Below are positions 1 to 6,628 of a stretch of 7,904 bases of DNA, piece after piece. Location of the stretch: the NCBI GenBank assembly GCA_947259435.1, contig CAMYMP010000263.1:1-7904 (forward strand), in the 5' to 3' direction. Position 1 is the stretch's first letter. Each line of letters opens with the position of its first letter. A program made the position numbers and the translations under genes. The stretch comes from an uncultured Woeseiaceae bacterium. GTDB taxonomy: Bacteria > Pseudomonadota > Gammaproteobacteria > Woeseiales > Woeseiaceae. The notes under the pieces are model-generated. The model saw only the letters and a program-made list of their open reading frames with translations. It had not been told where the DNA came from and searched no databases.

Positions 1-468
1 CGGCTTCTCGTCATCATTGAGCGCCACTCCCTCATAATCGTGATAGGCGAGAGTTGCGCAGGGAAACAGTGAAGTCTGCGAAATGGGCAGCAGGCCGTCT
101 GCCTGCGTGGAAACCGCGACGCCCGCCTTCGAGTGCGTGTGCAAAACGCAGCCGACGTCATGTCTCGCCGCGTGAACAGCGCTATGAATTACGAACCCAG
201 CCGGATTGACCGGGTACGGCGAGTCGAGCACTTTCTCTCCGGCGAGGTCGACCTTGACGAGGCTGCTCGCCGACATCTCTTCGAACAGCAGGCCGTAAGC
301 ATTGATCAGGAAGTGTTCCTCCGGGCCGGGTACCCGAGCCGATACATGTGTGAATACCAGATCATCCCAGCCGTACATCGCAATGAGCCTGTAGCACGCC
401 GCCAGGTCGACGCGCAGCTGCCACTCCTCCTCCGAAACCTGATCGCGGACCGATTTATGCCGGCTCAT
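1..468 (-). CDS. class II aldolase/adducin-family protein, 5' part (cut by window edge)
   Basis: The first 156 codons are present, from an ATG at 468-466 to the window edge, with no stop. A strong GGAGGAGG ribosome binding site lies just upstream (about 473-480), which supports this start. The protein reads as the soluble class II aldolase/adducin fold: a helical N-terminus, then LVFTHVSARVPG (37-48), a PYPVNPAGF turn (84-92), and VLHTHS (108-113), whose His110 and His112 match the first two zinc ligands of L-fuculose-1-phosphate aldolase. YHDYEGVAL (142-150) is also typical of this family. The third metal His would lie beyond the window. Aligned by spacing to fuculose aldolase, the catalytic Glu (19 residues before the first metal His) is Gly91 here. 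It therefore belongs to the adducin-like branch, whose reaction is usually unknown, so I assign no substrate. It is divergent from the gene at 616. A weak TATACA -10 candidate for it lies at 498-493. Confidence 0.9.
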   Translation of the reverse strand, partial: MSRHKSVRDQVSEEEWQLRVDLAACYRLIAMYGWDDLVFTHVSARVPGPEEHFLINAYGLLFEEMSASSLVKVDLAGEKVLDSPYPVNPAGFVIHSAVHAARHDVGCVLHTHSKAGVAVSTQADGLLPISQTSLFPCATLAYHDYEGVALNDDEKP

Positions 469-615
469 ATCCCTGCCTCCTCCCGTCATGGATGTATATC
501 TTTACTTGCAGCTCAGTTTTTGGCATAGGCGAATTCATTTTTTCGCTTTTGCGTGCAACCCTTTTTCCAACTGGGGCATCTTATGTGTGTGGCAACTATT
601 CGTACGGGGGAAATA

Positions 616-1116
616 ATGAAACATCAAGGATTTATTCTATTTTTGATCACTTTGCTCGTGAGCTGGACAGCTCAGGCCGAAGAACAGAAACAAATGCGGC
701 TCAAGATCGCTGTCAACAAGAGTGACGAGAGCAACACGAGTTTTGACTTTGACAGTGAAACGGCTGGTTTCGATCTGCAGAAGATGCAGGTAGGTGAATC
801 ACAAACCATAACCGACAGTTCTGGCAAACCCGCTCTGCTGACGCGCACCGAAGACGGTTTTGAGTTCGATATCGACGGCGAAAAAATCGATGTGGCGGAT
901 ATCTCGGCCGCACAAGATGTTGACGTGGTCGAGGAGCATCAAAACACTGAAGGTGGTGTACGCGTTATTCGAAAGGTGAAAAAGATCGAACGCGAAGAAA
1001 GTGATGACGACGTAATTATCGTCGACGCAGATTCCTCTTTTGACGGCGAGGTCCTGCACTCTGGACAAGTGCACAAAGTTGTTGTGATCAAAGAAGAGGC
1101 TGACGTGACAAACTAG
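616..1116 (+). CDS. small acidic exported protein of unknown function
   Basis: This is a 166-residue protein that I cannot assign to a named family. The ATG at 616 is preferred over the in-frame GTG at 553. It follows a GGGGGA ribosome binding site and begins directly with a classical signal peptide: Lys2, a hydrophobic stretch FILFLITLLVSW (6-17), and an AQA cleavage site at 19-21. The mature part is therefore probably periplasmic or secreted. It is strongly acidic: by hand count about 36 Asp/Glu against 16 Lys/Arg in 145 residues, with no cysteine. Two parts stand out. GFDLQKMQVGE (51-61) followed by an alternating DGFEFDIDGEKIDV strand pattern (80-93) looks like a beta-rich module. The C-terminal part alternates basic (RVIRKVKKI, 116-124) and acidic (REESDDD, 126-132) patches. 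There are no transmembrane segments after the signal peptide and no lipobox. It stands alone as a transcription unit, with a terminator 32 nt after the stop. Confidence 0.85.
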   Translation: MKHQGFILFLITLLVSWTAQAEEQKQMRLKIAVNKSDESNTSFDFDSETAGFDLQKMQVGESQTITDSSGKPALLTRTEDGFEFDIDGEKIDVADISAAQDVDVVEEHQNTEGGVRVIRKVKKIEREESDDDVIIVDADSSFDGEVLHSGQVHKVVVIKEEADVTN

Positions 1117-1148
1117 GAACCCCTTATGCTGTTTGTTTCGTTGGATTT

Positions 1149-1177
1149 GGCGGTGGCTTTTTGTCACCGCCTTTTTT
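1149..1177 (+). terminator. rho-independent terminator of the small exported protein gene
   Basis: A perfect 7-bp GC-rich stem, GGCGGTG (1149-1155) with CACCGCC (1165-1171), encloses a 9-nt loop and is followed at once by six T residues (1172-1177). It lies 32 nt after the stop codon at 1116. It acts in the plus direction only, since the minus-strand reading has no T tract after the hairpin. Its T tract directly abuts 1178, the end of the displaced helicase tail frame, so the two convergent genes pack together with no spare DNA. Confidence 0.88.
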
Positions 1178-1351
1178 CTACCACATATCACGCAACCGCG
1201 CCGAGACATCCAGACGCTTGTGCGACTTCACTTGTTGCCGTTTTGTGCTCGCCGCGGCAAGGCCGTGGAATCGACCTTGCATCGTTTCAAGCAGCGGACC
1301 AGTCAGAAAACGGCTGCGCGCACCGTACACGTGTTTGTCGCCATTGCTTCG
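1178..1351 (-). pseudogene. displaced C-terminal tail of the helicase, out of frame
   Basis: Read in a different frame from the helicase ORF, 1351-1181 gives 57 residues ending at a TAG at 1180-1178. The reading begins RSNGDKHVYGARSRFL, which corresponds to the segment following motif VI in UvrD-type helicases (compare E. coli UvrD RLYGKEVYHRPSRFI). The rest is a basic tail. This frame has a TGA at 1360-1358 and no start of its own, so it is a fragment of the helicase and not a gene. By comparison with E. coli UvrD, the 12 or so residues that normally form a strand between motif VI and this tail are absent. The break near 1347 is therefore best explained by a deletion of a few dozen bases, not a multiple of three, and not by a single-base slip. 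Confidence 0.75.
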
Positions 1352-3224
1352 CGCGGGTCATCGCGACGTACAGCAGCCGGCGCTCTTCTTCGATCATGTC
1401 GGGCTTGCCGGTTGCGAACTCCGACGGGAAATTACCATCTGATACGTTGAGTACGAAAACGGCCTCCCACTCCTGACCTTTCGCTGAATGCACGGTCGAC
1501 AAGACCAGATAGTCCTCATCGAGCAGCGGATCTCCCGCAAGGTCGCCCGCCGCATCGGGTGGATCGAGAGTCAATTCAGTTAGAAATCGCTCGCGTGTAG
1601 GATATCGCCCGGAAATCTGTTCGAGCTGCTCCAGATCAGCCTCGCGGGTTTCCAGGCCGTCGTATATGCGCTCGAGCTGTGGTTGATACCAGCAGCGTAC
1701 CTGCGTCAGTTGTGCCTGCCAGCCGGCATCGTCCACCTCGGCGGCCGCCAGAGACTCCATCAACTGGCAAAACGCCGGCCATTCGCTGAGCGCCGCCGAC
1801 GGCGGCCGGAACCCCCGCAGCGCCGAAAACACAAAGTCGTCGCGCGTGAGTTGTTCGAAGCAACGCGAAGCGTAGGCCGGCCCCATGCCGGGCAGCAACT
1901 TCAACACGCGAAAAGCAGCGACCTCGTTCTTCGGATTTTCGGCCCACTTCAGGATCGACAGCAGATCCTTGACATGCGCAGCCTCAAGAAACTTCAGGCC
2001 ACCGTACTTCACGTATGGGATATTGCGCCGCACCAGTTCCAGCTCGAGCCGGTCGCTGTGGTGCGAACCGCGAAACAGCACCGCCTGATCCATGAGCTGC
2101 ATGCCCATCTCGCGGTTTTCGAGAATCGCATTGACTACGTAGTCGGCCTCAGCATCACCGTCTTCGACGGTCACATAACTTGGTTTGCCGCCATGCTTGT
2201 TGTCCGCAAACAAATTCTTGCGGTACTGCCTCGCACTTGCGGCGATCAGGCAGTTTGCCGAATCGAGAATCTCCTGCGTCGAGCGATAGTTTTCTTCCAG
2301 CGATATGACCTGGGCGGATGGCATGAACTGATCGGGAAAACTCAGAATATTCTCGACCTCTGCTGCGCGAAACGAATAAATCGACTGCGCGTCGTCGCCA
2401 ACCACCGTGACGCCAACTCCGTTCGGTTTGAGCGCATGCAGTATCTTTGCCTGCACGAGATTCGTATCCTGGTATTCATCGACGAGAACATGATCGAACC
2501 ATGATCCGATTTCCGCGGCGAATTCCGCGTCGGCAACGAGGTGATGCCAGTAGAGCAGCAGGTCATCGTAGTCTAGTGCCTGACATTGCTGTTTGCGCGC
2601 GACGTAATTCCTGAACAGCTCGCGCAGTTCTGACTCCCAGTCGCCGCACCACGGGTACGTGTCGTCGAGCACTTCGACCAGTGGTTTCTGCGCATTCACA
2701 CAGCGCGAGTAAATCGCCAGGCAGGTATCTTTTTTCGGGAATCGCCGGGATTTTTGCGACAGCGCCAGTTCATGCCGCGCAACGTCGATAACGTCGCCGG
2801 AATCACCCCTGTCGAGTACCGAAAACCCTGGATCAAGGCCAAGATTTGCGGCGAAGCGTCTGAGTAATCGATTCGCGACCGAATGAAACGTGCCTGACCA
2901 GGGCAGAATGCCCGCCGGTAACGGGCTCGCGTTGCTGGTCGCAAAAGACCGCCTGACGATCGCGTCAACGCGTCGCGTCATCTCCTGCGCTGCGCGCCGC
3001 GTGAAGGTCAGCAACAAGATCCGTTCGGGACTGACACCCTCGACGATCAGATGTGCCACGCGGTGGGCAAGCGTCATGGTCTTGCCCGTGCCCGCGCCCG
3101 CTATGACCAGCAGCGGGCCTGCCTGAAACGCCTCCCCGGCGGGCTTCTTTCCGAAGACCGCTGCCTGGCGCTGTGCCGGATTCAGCAGCGTCAGGTAATC
3201 ATCGATGCGTTCCGCCGCCTGCAC
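1287..3224 (-). CDS. UvrD/Rep-type superfamily 1 DNA helicase, 3' end frame-disrupted
   Basis: This is an ATP-driven DNA helicase acting in repair or replication restart. All core motifs are visible: Q motif LNPAQRQAA (14-22), Walker A GAGTGKT (43-49), Ia LLTFTRRAAQEM (71-82), II LVDEYQDTN (247-255), III VVGDDAQSIYSFRAA (274-288), IV LEENYRS (309-315), V LSTVHSAKGQEW (575-586) and VI LLYVAMTRAK (617-626). The start is GTG at 3224; an in-frame TAA lies at 3257-3255 and no other start lies between, while the ribosome binding site (GAAAG) is weak. After motif VI the last 19 residues (QWRQTR...) are unlike the family. The expected beta-strand and tail are missing from this frame, but a family-like tail reads in another frame down to 1178 (separate entry). 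The 645-residue product thus keeps every catalytic motif but lacks a normal C-terminus, and it may be impaired. A LexA operator lies 20 nt upstream, so SOS induction is likely. It is distinct enough from uvrD, rep and pcrA that I give no symbol. Confidence 0.92.
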   Translation of the reverse strand: MQAAERIDDYLTLLNPAQRQAAVFGKKPAGEAFQAGPLLVIAGAGTGKTMTLAHRVAHLIVEGVSPERILLLTFTRRAAQEMTRRVDAIVRRSFATSNASPLPAGILPWSGTFHSVANRLLRRFAANLGLDPGFSVLDRGDSGDVIDVARHELALSQKSRRFPKKDTCLAIYSRCVNAQKPLVEVLDDTYPWCGDWESELRELFRNYVARKQQCQALDYDDLLLYWHHLVADAEFAAEIGSWFDHVLVDEYQDTNLVQAKILHALKPNGVGVTVVGDDAQSIYSFRAAEVENILSFPDQFMPSAQVISLEENYRSTQEILDSANCLIAASARQYRKNLFADNKHGGKPSYVTVEDGDAEADYVVNAILENREMGMQLMDQAVLFRGSHHSDRLELELVRRNIPYVKYGGLKFLEAAHVKDLLSILKWAENPKNEVAAFRVLKLLPGMGPAYASRCFEQLTRDDFVFSALRGFRPPSAALSEWPAFCQLMESLAAAEVDDAGWQAQLTQVRCWYQPQLERIYDGLETREADLEQLEQISGRYPTRERFLTELTLDPPDAAGDLAGDPLLDEDYLVLSTVHSAKGQEWEAVFVLNVSDGNFPSEFATGKPDMIEEERRLLYVAMTRAKQWRQTRVRCAQPFSDWSAA

Positions 3225-3244
3225 TCTTTCGCCCCGATAGAAAA

Positions 3245-3264
3245 GTCTGTATTTTTATACAGTA
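3245..3264 (-). promoter_or_regulatory. LexA (SOS) operator of the helicase gene
   Basis: The minus-strand 20-mer TACTGTATAAAAATACAGAC carries the CTGT-N8-ACAG core of the E. coli-type LexA box, with an AT-only spacer, and matches the consensus flank on its 5' side (TA). It lies 20 nt upstream of the helicase GTG and 18 nt past the hydrolase stop. Bound LexA would cover the predicted -10 region and block transcription until DNA damage triggers LexA cleavage. Confidence 0.88.
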
Positions 3265-3280
3265 CTGGATGTATTTACAA
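3254..3280 (-). promoter_or_regulatory. candidate sigma-70 promoter of the helicase gene
   Basis: On the minus strand, TTGTAA (3280-3275) can serve as a -35 element. A TATAAA at 3259-3254 (15-nt spacer), or the overlapping TAAAAA at 3257-3252 (17-nt spacer), can serve as the -10. The -10 lies inside the LexA operator, the usual geometry for LexA repression. Spacing is not ideal for the best -10 match, so the exact hexamers are uncertain. Confidence 0.5.
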
Positions 3281-3282
3281 GT

Positions 3283-4155
3283 TCAGGTGTCTGGTTTGGC
3301 GAAGAATTCTTCGATCAGCCTCGCCACCTCGGCCGGTTGCTCGAAGTGCAGCATGTGACCCGCCTCGTCGATATGCGCCGTTGTCTGCCGCGGGAACGGC
3401 ATTCTTGCGGCGGCAGCGAATCGGCTGCGGCGCCCGATGATCAGGAGCACCGACGCCGTCACGCCGGCCCAGCAGGCCTCGGCCTCGGCACGCCGGTACA
3501 AAACCGCATTCGGCAGTTTGTGCGCCGGGTCCGCGCGCAGCCGAATGCGCCCGTCCGCTTGCTCCTCGGCCCACTCGCGGGCAACGAATTCGGCTTGAGC
3601 CGCGCTCATGTCCGGCGCGTTGCGGCGAATCTTCTCGGCAAGAGCACCGAAACTCTCGCGCACGCTGAACTCCGGTCGCTCGCGCCCGCGTTCGATCCAG
3701 GAACGATACCGTGCCGGCGCTTCGGCCGCGCTCCTGTCCGGCAGGCCAAAACCTTCCAGATCGACGATGCCGGCGACGCGCTCCGGCATCACGCCCGCGT
3801 AAAGGCCCGCAATGTTCCCGCCCATGCTGTGACCGACCAGACGCACCGGCTCGTCGGGGCTGTAGTGACTGAGCAGTTGATCGAGATCGGCGAGATAGTC
3901 CGGGAACCAATACGCGGCTGCGCCACCGGATGATCTGCCGAAACCCCGCCAGTCCGGCGCAATCACAAACCAGTTCCGCTGCAATTCGTCCACGACAAAC
4001 TGAAACGTCGACCCGGCATCGCCCCAACCGTGCAGATAGACAAGCAGAGGATCCTCCTGGCTGCCCCACTCGCTGACCGCGTAGTCGACTCCACGAATAG
4101 CGAGCTTTACGGCTCGCCGCGATTGCTTTGCTACGTACAGGCGTTCGTTTTGCAT
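3283..4155 (-). CDS. alpha/beta-fold hydrolase
   Basis: This is a 290-residue single-domain alpha/beta hydrolase, probably cytoplasmic (no signal peptide), acting on an unknown ester, epoxide or similar substrate. Visible landmarks are: oxyanion-hole strand LLVYLHGWGD (37-46); APDWRGFGRSSG (66-77), typical of this superfamily; nucleophile elbow GHSMGG (108-113) with Ser110; and the catalytic His in DEAGHMLHFEQP (His267). The usual acid after strand 7 is not evident, because LLIIGRRSRF (237-246) has Arg where Asp is common. Glu134 or Asp132 in VDLEGFGLP, after strand 6, could take that role. Residues about 140-225 form the variable cap. The ATG at 4155 has no clear ribosome binding site and no better in-frame start lies upstream. 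The gene is 58 nt upstream of the helicase on the same strand, so read-through is possible, although the helicase has its own promoter. It is divergent from the permease at 4250. Confidence 0.88.
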   Translation of the reverse strand: MQNERLYVAKQSRRAVKLAIRGVDYAVSEWGSQEDPLLVYLHGWGDAGSTFQFVVDELQRNWFVIAPDWRGFGRSSGGAAAYWFPDYLADLDQLLSHYSPDEPVRLVGHSMGGNIAGLYAGVMPERVAGIVDLEGFGLPDRSAAEAPARYRSWIERGRERPEFSVRESFGALAEKIRRNAPDMSAAQAEFVAREWAEEQADGRIRLRADPAHKLPNAVLYRRAEAEACWAGVTASVLLIIGRRSRFAAAARMPFPRQTTAHIDEAGHMLHFEQPAEVARLIEEFFAKPDT

Positions 4156-4212
4156 GAGTTTGAATGATGCCCTATTCCGCGCGTCGTGTAGTCTGTATAA
4201 AAGGAATCACGC

Positions 4213-4245
4213 ATGCTTCCGGGGCTCTCCAAGCTGTTGAAATGA
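4213..4245 (+). CDS. possible 10-codon leader ORF upstream of the permease
   Basis: ATG at 4213 opens a short frame encoding MLPGLSKLLK, ending in TGA at 4243-4245, 4 nt before the permease ATG at 4250. An AAGGA motif with good spacing (4201-4205) precedes it, whereas the permease start itself has no clear ribosome binding site. Translational coupling from leader to permease is therefore conceivable. Against this, a TATAAA at 4196-4201 could be a -10 element, which would place the transcript start after that AAGGA. The ORF is short enough to arise by chance. Confidence 0.25.
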   Translation: MLPGLSKLLK

Positions 4246-4249
4246 CCGA

Positions 4250-6616
4250 ATGACGTTCGAGATCGCACTTGTACTCGGCATTCTTGCCGTCTCGCTGATC
4301 CTGTTCATCAGCGAAATCATACGCATGGATCTCGTCGCGCTGCTCGTGCTCGGGACCCTCCTCGCCATCGCCGGGCTCGTCACTGCCGAACAGGCATTTG
4401 ACGGGTTCTCAAACGGCGCGGTGATCACGGTTTGGGCTATGTTCATTCTCAGCGAGGGCCTGACCCGCACCGGCATTGCCGACATTATCGGCCGCCAGGT
4501 CATGAAACTCGGCGGCCGCCGTGAATTCATGATGATCCTGGTCATCATGATTACTGGAGCCGTGTTGTCCGCTTTCATGAACAATATCGGCGTTGCGGCA
4601 CTCATGTTGCCGGTAGTCGTGCAGGTGGCGCGCCGTACTCGCATTCCGGCGTCCCGCCTGCTGATGCCACTGGCCTATTCGACATTGCTTGGTGGCCTGA
4701 TGACACTGATCGGTACGCCGCCGAACTTGCTAGTCAGCGAGTCGCTGGCGCGGTTCGGTTACACGCCGTTCAAACTGTTCGACTTCACACCGCTCGGCGG
4801 CGCGGTCATGTTCATTGGCGTAATGTTCGTCGCACTGTTTGGCCGATTCCTGTTGCCGAAAAAGCGCGCCGAGCACGGCAAGCACGTAAGTCAGCGCAGC
4901 TTGCGGTCGCGCTACAAGCTGCATGAGCGCACATTTATGATGCGCGTGCCGAGGGATTCAATCCTGGTCGGCAAAACACTCGCCGAAAGCCGCATCGGCA
5001 GTTCCAACGGACTGATCATTTTGTCGCTCGTTCGCCAGGGCCGCAGCGAAACCCTGCCCGGCCGGCAAACGGTGCTGCGGGGCGGTGATGGCATCCTCGT
5101 GCAGGGCCGTGTCGACCAGTTTCGCGAACTGCGCCGCTGGTCAGATCTTGTTATCGAACGAGAGGCGCCCGTTCTGAAGTCCATGGTCGCGGCGAAGATC
5201 GCCTACGCCGAGGTTACGATTGCCGATACATCACCTCTCGTCTCCGAACTGGTTCGCCACGCGGCGTTTCGAACGCAGTTCAACGTCGCCGTCGTCGGCC
5301 TGCGGCGCAAGAATCAGTATCGCCTGACCAATCTGGCTTACGTGCCGTTGCGCAAAGGCGAACGCATCCTGGTACAGGGCGAAGTCGACGCCATTACCGA
5401 ACTCGACAAATTTCCCGACTTTACCGACGTAGAGGTACTGGCAGGTGAACGACTCGAGGAGCAGTATCATGCCGACGAACGGATGTTTGTCGTGCGGCTG
5501 CCCAAATCAAGCGACCTCGCTGGCTCGACATTGCGCAAGAGCCGCCTTGCCGACGTATTTGATTTTCGCGTTGTCGCGATATTCCGGGATGGTTCGCTGA
5601 CGGTCATGCCAGGGGGCGATGAGGATCTGCTGGGCGGCGACTTGCTGTTGATCGAGGGCCAGCCCAGCGACCTCGACGTTCTTCGTGGCCTGCAGGAGCT
5701 CGAGATCGAAACCACCGTGTCGGCCAATCTCGGCGCCTTCGAATCCGAGCGCCTCACTCTGATGGACGCAACGCTCGATCCCCGTAGCCGCCTTGCGGGC
5801 CGCACGGTCGGCGAGCTCAACTTTCGTGAGCGCTACGGCATCGAACTGGCCGGAATCTGGCGTGAGGGTGAGACAGTCGGTACCGAGCTGGTGGACGAGC
5901 GCTTGCAGGTCGGGGACGCGCTGCTGTTACTCGGCCCGCGCGATCGCCTGCAGCTTCTCGCATCGGACTCTGACTTTCTGATACTCACGCCGCTTGGTCA
6001 GGAGCCGCCGGACACGCGGCGTGCGCCGCTTGCTGCGTTCATCATGCTGGCGGTCGTCGTATCGGTAATGATGGGTAAAGCACCGATTTCGGTCGCTGCT
6101 GTAGTCGGTGGAAGCATCATGGTTCTGACCGGCTGCCTGAATATGGAACAGGCGTACCGTGCGATCGATTGGCGCGCGATATTCCTGATCGCCGGCATGC
6201 TGCCGCTCGGCACGGCAATGCAGGATACCGGCGCCGCGACCTACCTCGCCGGGCAGGTCATGAACTTCCTCGGTGATGCCGGTCCCTGGCCCGTCATCAT
6301 GGGCCTGTATGTACTTACGGCGATGGCAACAATGATCATTCCGACGGCGGCGCTGGTTGTACTTATGTCGCCGATCGTTCTTTCAGCAATGTCCGACATG
6401 GGTCTGCAGCCAGAGACAGCGATGATGGCAATCGCGATGGCCGCCTCGGCGAGCTTCACGAGTCCGATATCGCATCCTGCAAACATCCTTGTGATGGGCC
6501 CGGGCGGTTATCGTTTTATCGACTACCTCAAAGTTGGTGTGCCGCTAACGATCGTCGTTTTCATAACCGTTATGGTGCTGCTGCCGATCCTATGGCCGCT
6601 GCAGGCCGTACAGTAG
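4250..6616 (+). CDS. SLC13-family permease with four tandem RCK_C (TrkA_C) domains
   Basis: This is a 788-residue inner-membrane transporter of the SLC13/ArsB-CitM ion transporter superfamily, probably moving an anion such as sulfate or a carboxylate with Na+ or H+; the substrate cannot be read from sequence. The N-terminal membrane half (1-203) has helices at about 4-20, 27-43, 55-69, 93-108, 110-126, 138-158 and 181-203, with NNIGVAALMLP (111-121) and IGTPPNLLVSE (154-164). The C-terminal half (593-788) carries IIPTAALVVLMSP (696-708) and SHPANILVMGPGGYRF (741-756), both typical of this family. Between them lie about 370 soluble residues that read as four RCK_C units, near 224-298, 315-390, 406-483 and 498-578. 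Each ends in a short strand rich in Leu/Ile/Val after a Gly-Asp/Glu turn (GDGILVQG, GERILVQG, GDLLLIEG, GDALLLLG). Such domains bind small ligands and gate transport; family members commonly have two. The next upstream codon in frame is TGA (4238-4240), so ATG 4250 is the start. The gene for a ferredoxin reductase follows 12 nt later. Confidence 0.93.
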   Translation: MTFEIALVLGILAVSLILFISEIIRMDLVALLVLGTLLAIAGLVTAEQAFDGFSNGAVITVWAMFILSEGLTRTGIADIIGRQVMKLGGRREFMMILVIMITGAVLSAFMNNIGVAALMLPVVVQVARRTRIPASRLLMPLAYSTLLGGLMTLIGTPPNLLVSESLARFGYTPFKLFDFTPLGGAVMFIGVMFVALFGRFLLPKKRAEHGKHVSQRSLRSRYKLHERTFMMRVPRDSILVGKTLAESRIGSSNGLIILSLVRQGRSETLPGRQTVLRGGDGILVQGRVDQFRELRRWSDLVIEREAPVLKSMVAAKIAYAEVTIADTSPLVSELVRHAAFRTQFNVAVVGLRRKNQYRLTNLAYVPLRKGERILVQGEVDAITELDKFPDFTDVEVLAGERLEEQYHADERMFVVRLPKSSDLAGSTLRKSRLADVFDFRVVAIFRDGSLTVMPGGDEDLLGGDLLLIEGQPSDLDVLRGLQELEIETTVSANLGAFESERLTLMDATLDPRSRLAGRTVGELNFRERYGIELAGIWREGETVGTELVDERLQVGDALLLLGPRDRLQLLASDSDFLILTPLGQEPPDTRRAPLAAFIMLAVVVSVMMGKAPISVAAVVGGSIMVLTGCLNMEQAYRAIDWRAIFLIAGMLPLGTAMQDTGAATYLAGQVMNFLGDAGPWPVIMGLYVLTAMATMIIPTAALVVLMSPIVLSAMSDMGLQPETAMMAIAMAASASFTSPISHPANILVMGPGGYRFIDYLKVGVPLTIVVFITVMVLLPILWPLQAVQ

Positions 6617-6628
6617 AGACGTAGCACT

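Noticed and set aside
133..528. 131-residue open frame on the plus strand at the left edge
   Set aside because: Antisense to the aldolase-family gene, which has a strong ribosome binding site and conserved motifs.
553..615. GTG start 21 codons upstream for the small exported protein
   Set aside because: It would bury the signal peptide behind 21 residues. The ATG at 616 has a ribosome binding site and a standard signal peptide directly after it.
1149..1177. Bidirectional terminator for the helicase as well
   Set aside because: On the minus strand the hairpin is followed by AAATCC, with no T tract, so only the plus-strand gene is served.
1683..2504. 273-residue open frame on the plus strand within the helicase
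   Set aside because: Antisense to helicase motifs III-IV and the following region. It shows no family features of its own.
3275..4069. 264-residue open frame on the minus strand overlapping the alpha/beta hydrolase
   Set aside because: Arg/Gly/Ser-rich composition with no recognisable motif. It is the shadow of the hydrolase, whose frame carries clear catalytic motifs.
4186..4206. Second possible LexA site between the hydrolase and permease (CTGTATAAAAGG)
   Set aside because: Only one half-site is present. The partner position reads AATC in place of ACAG.
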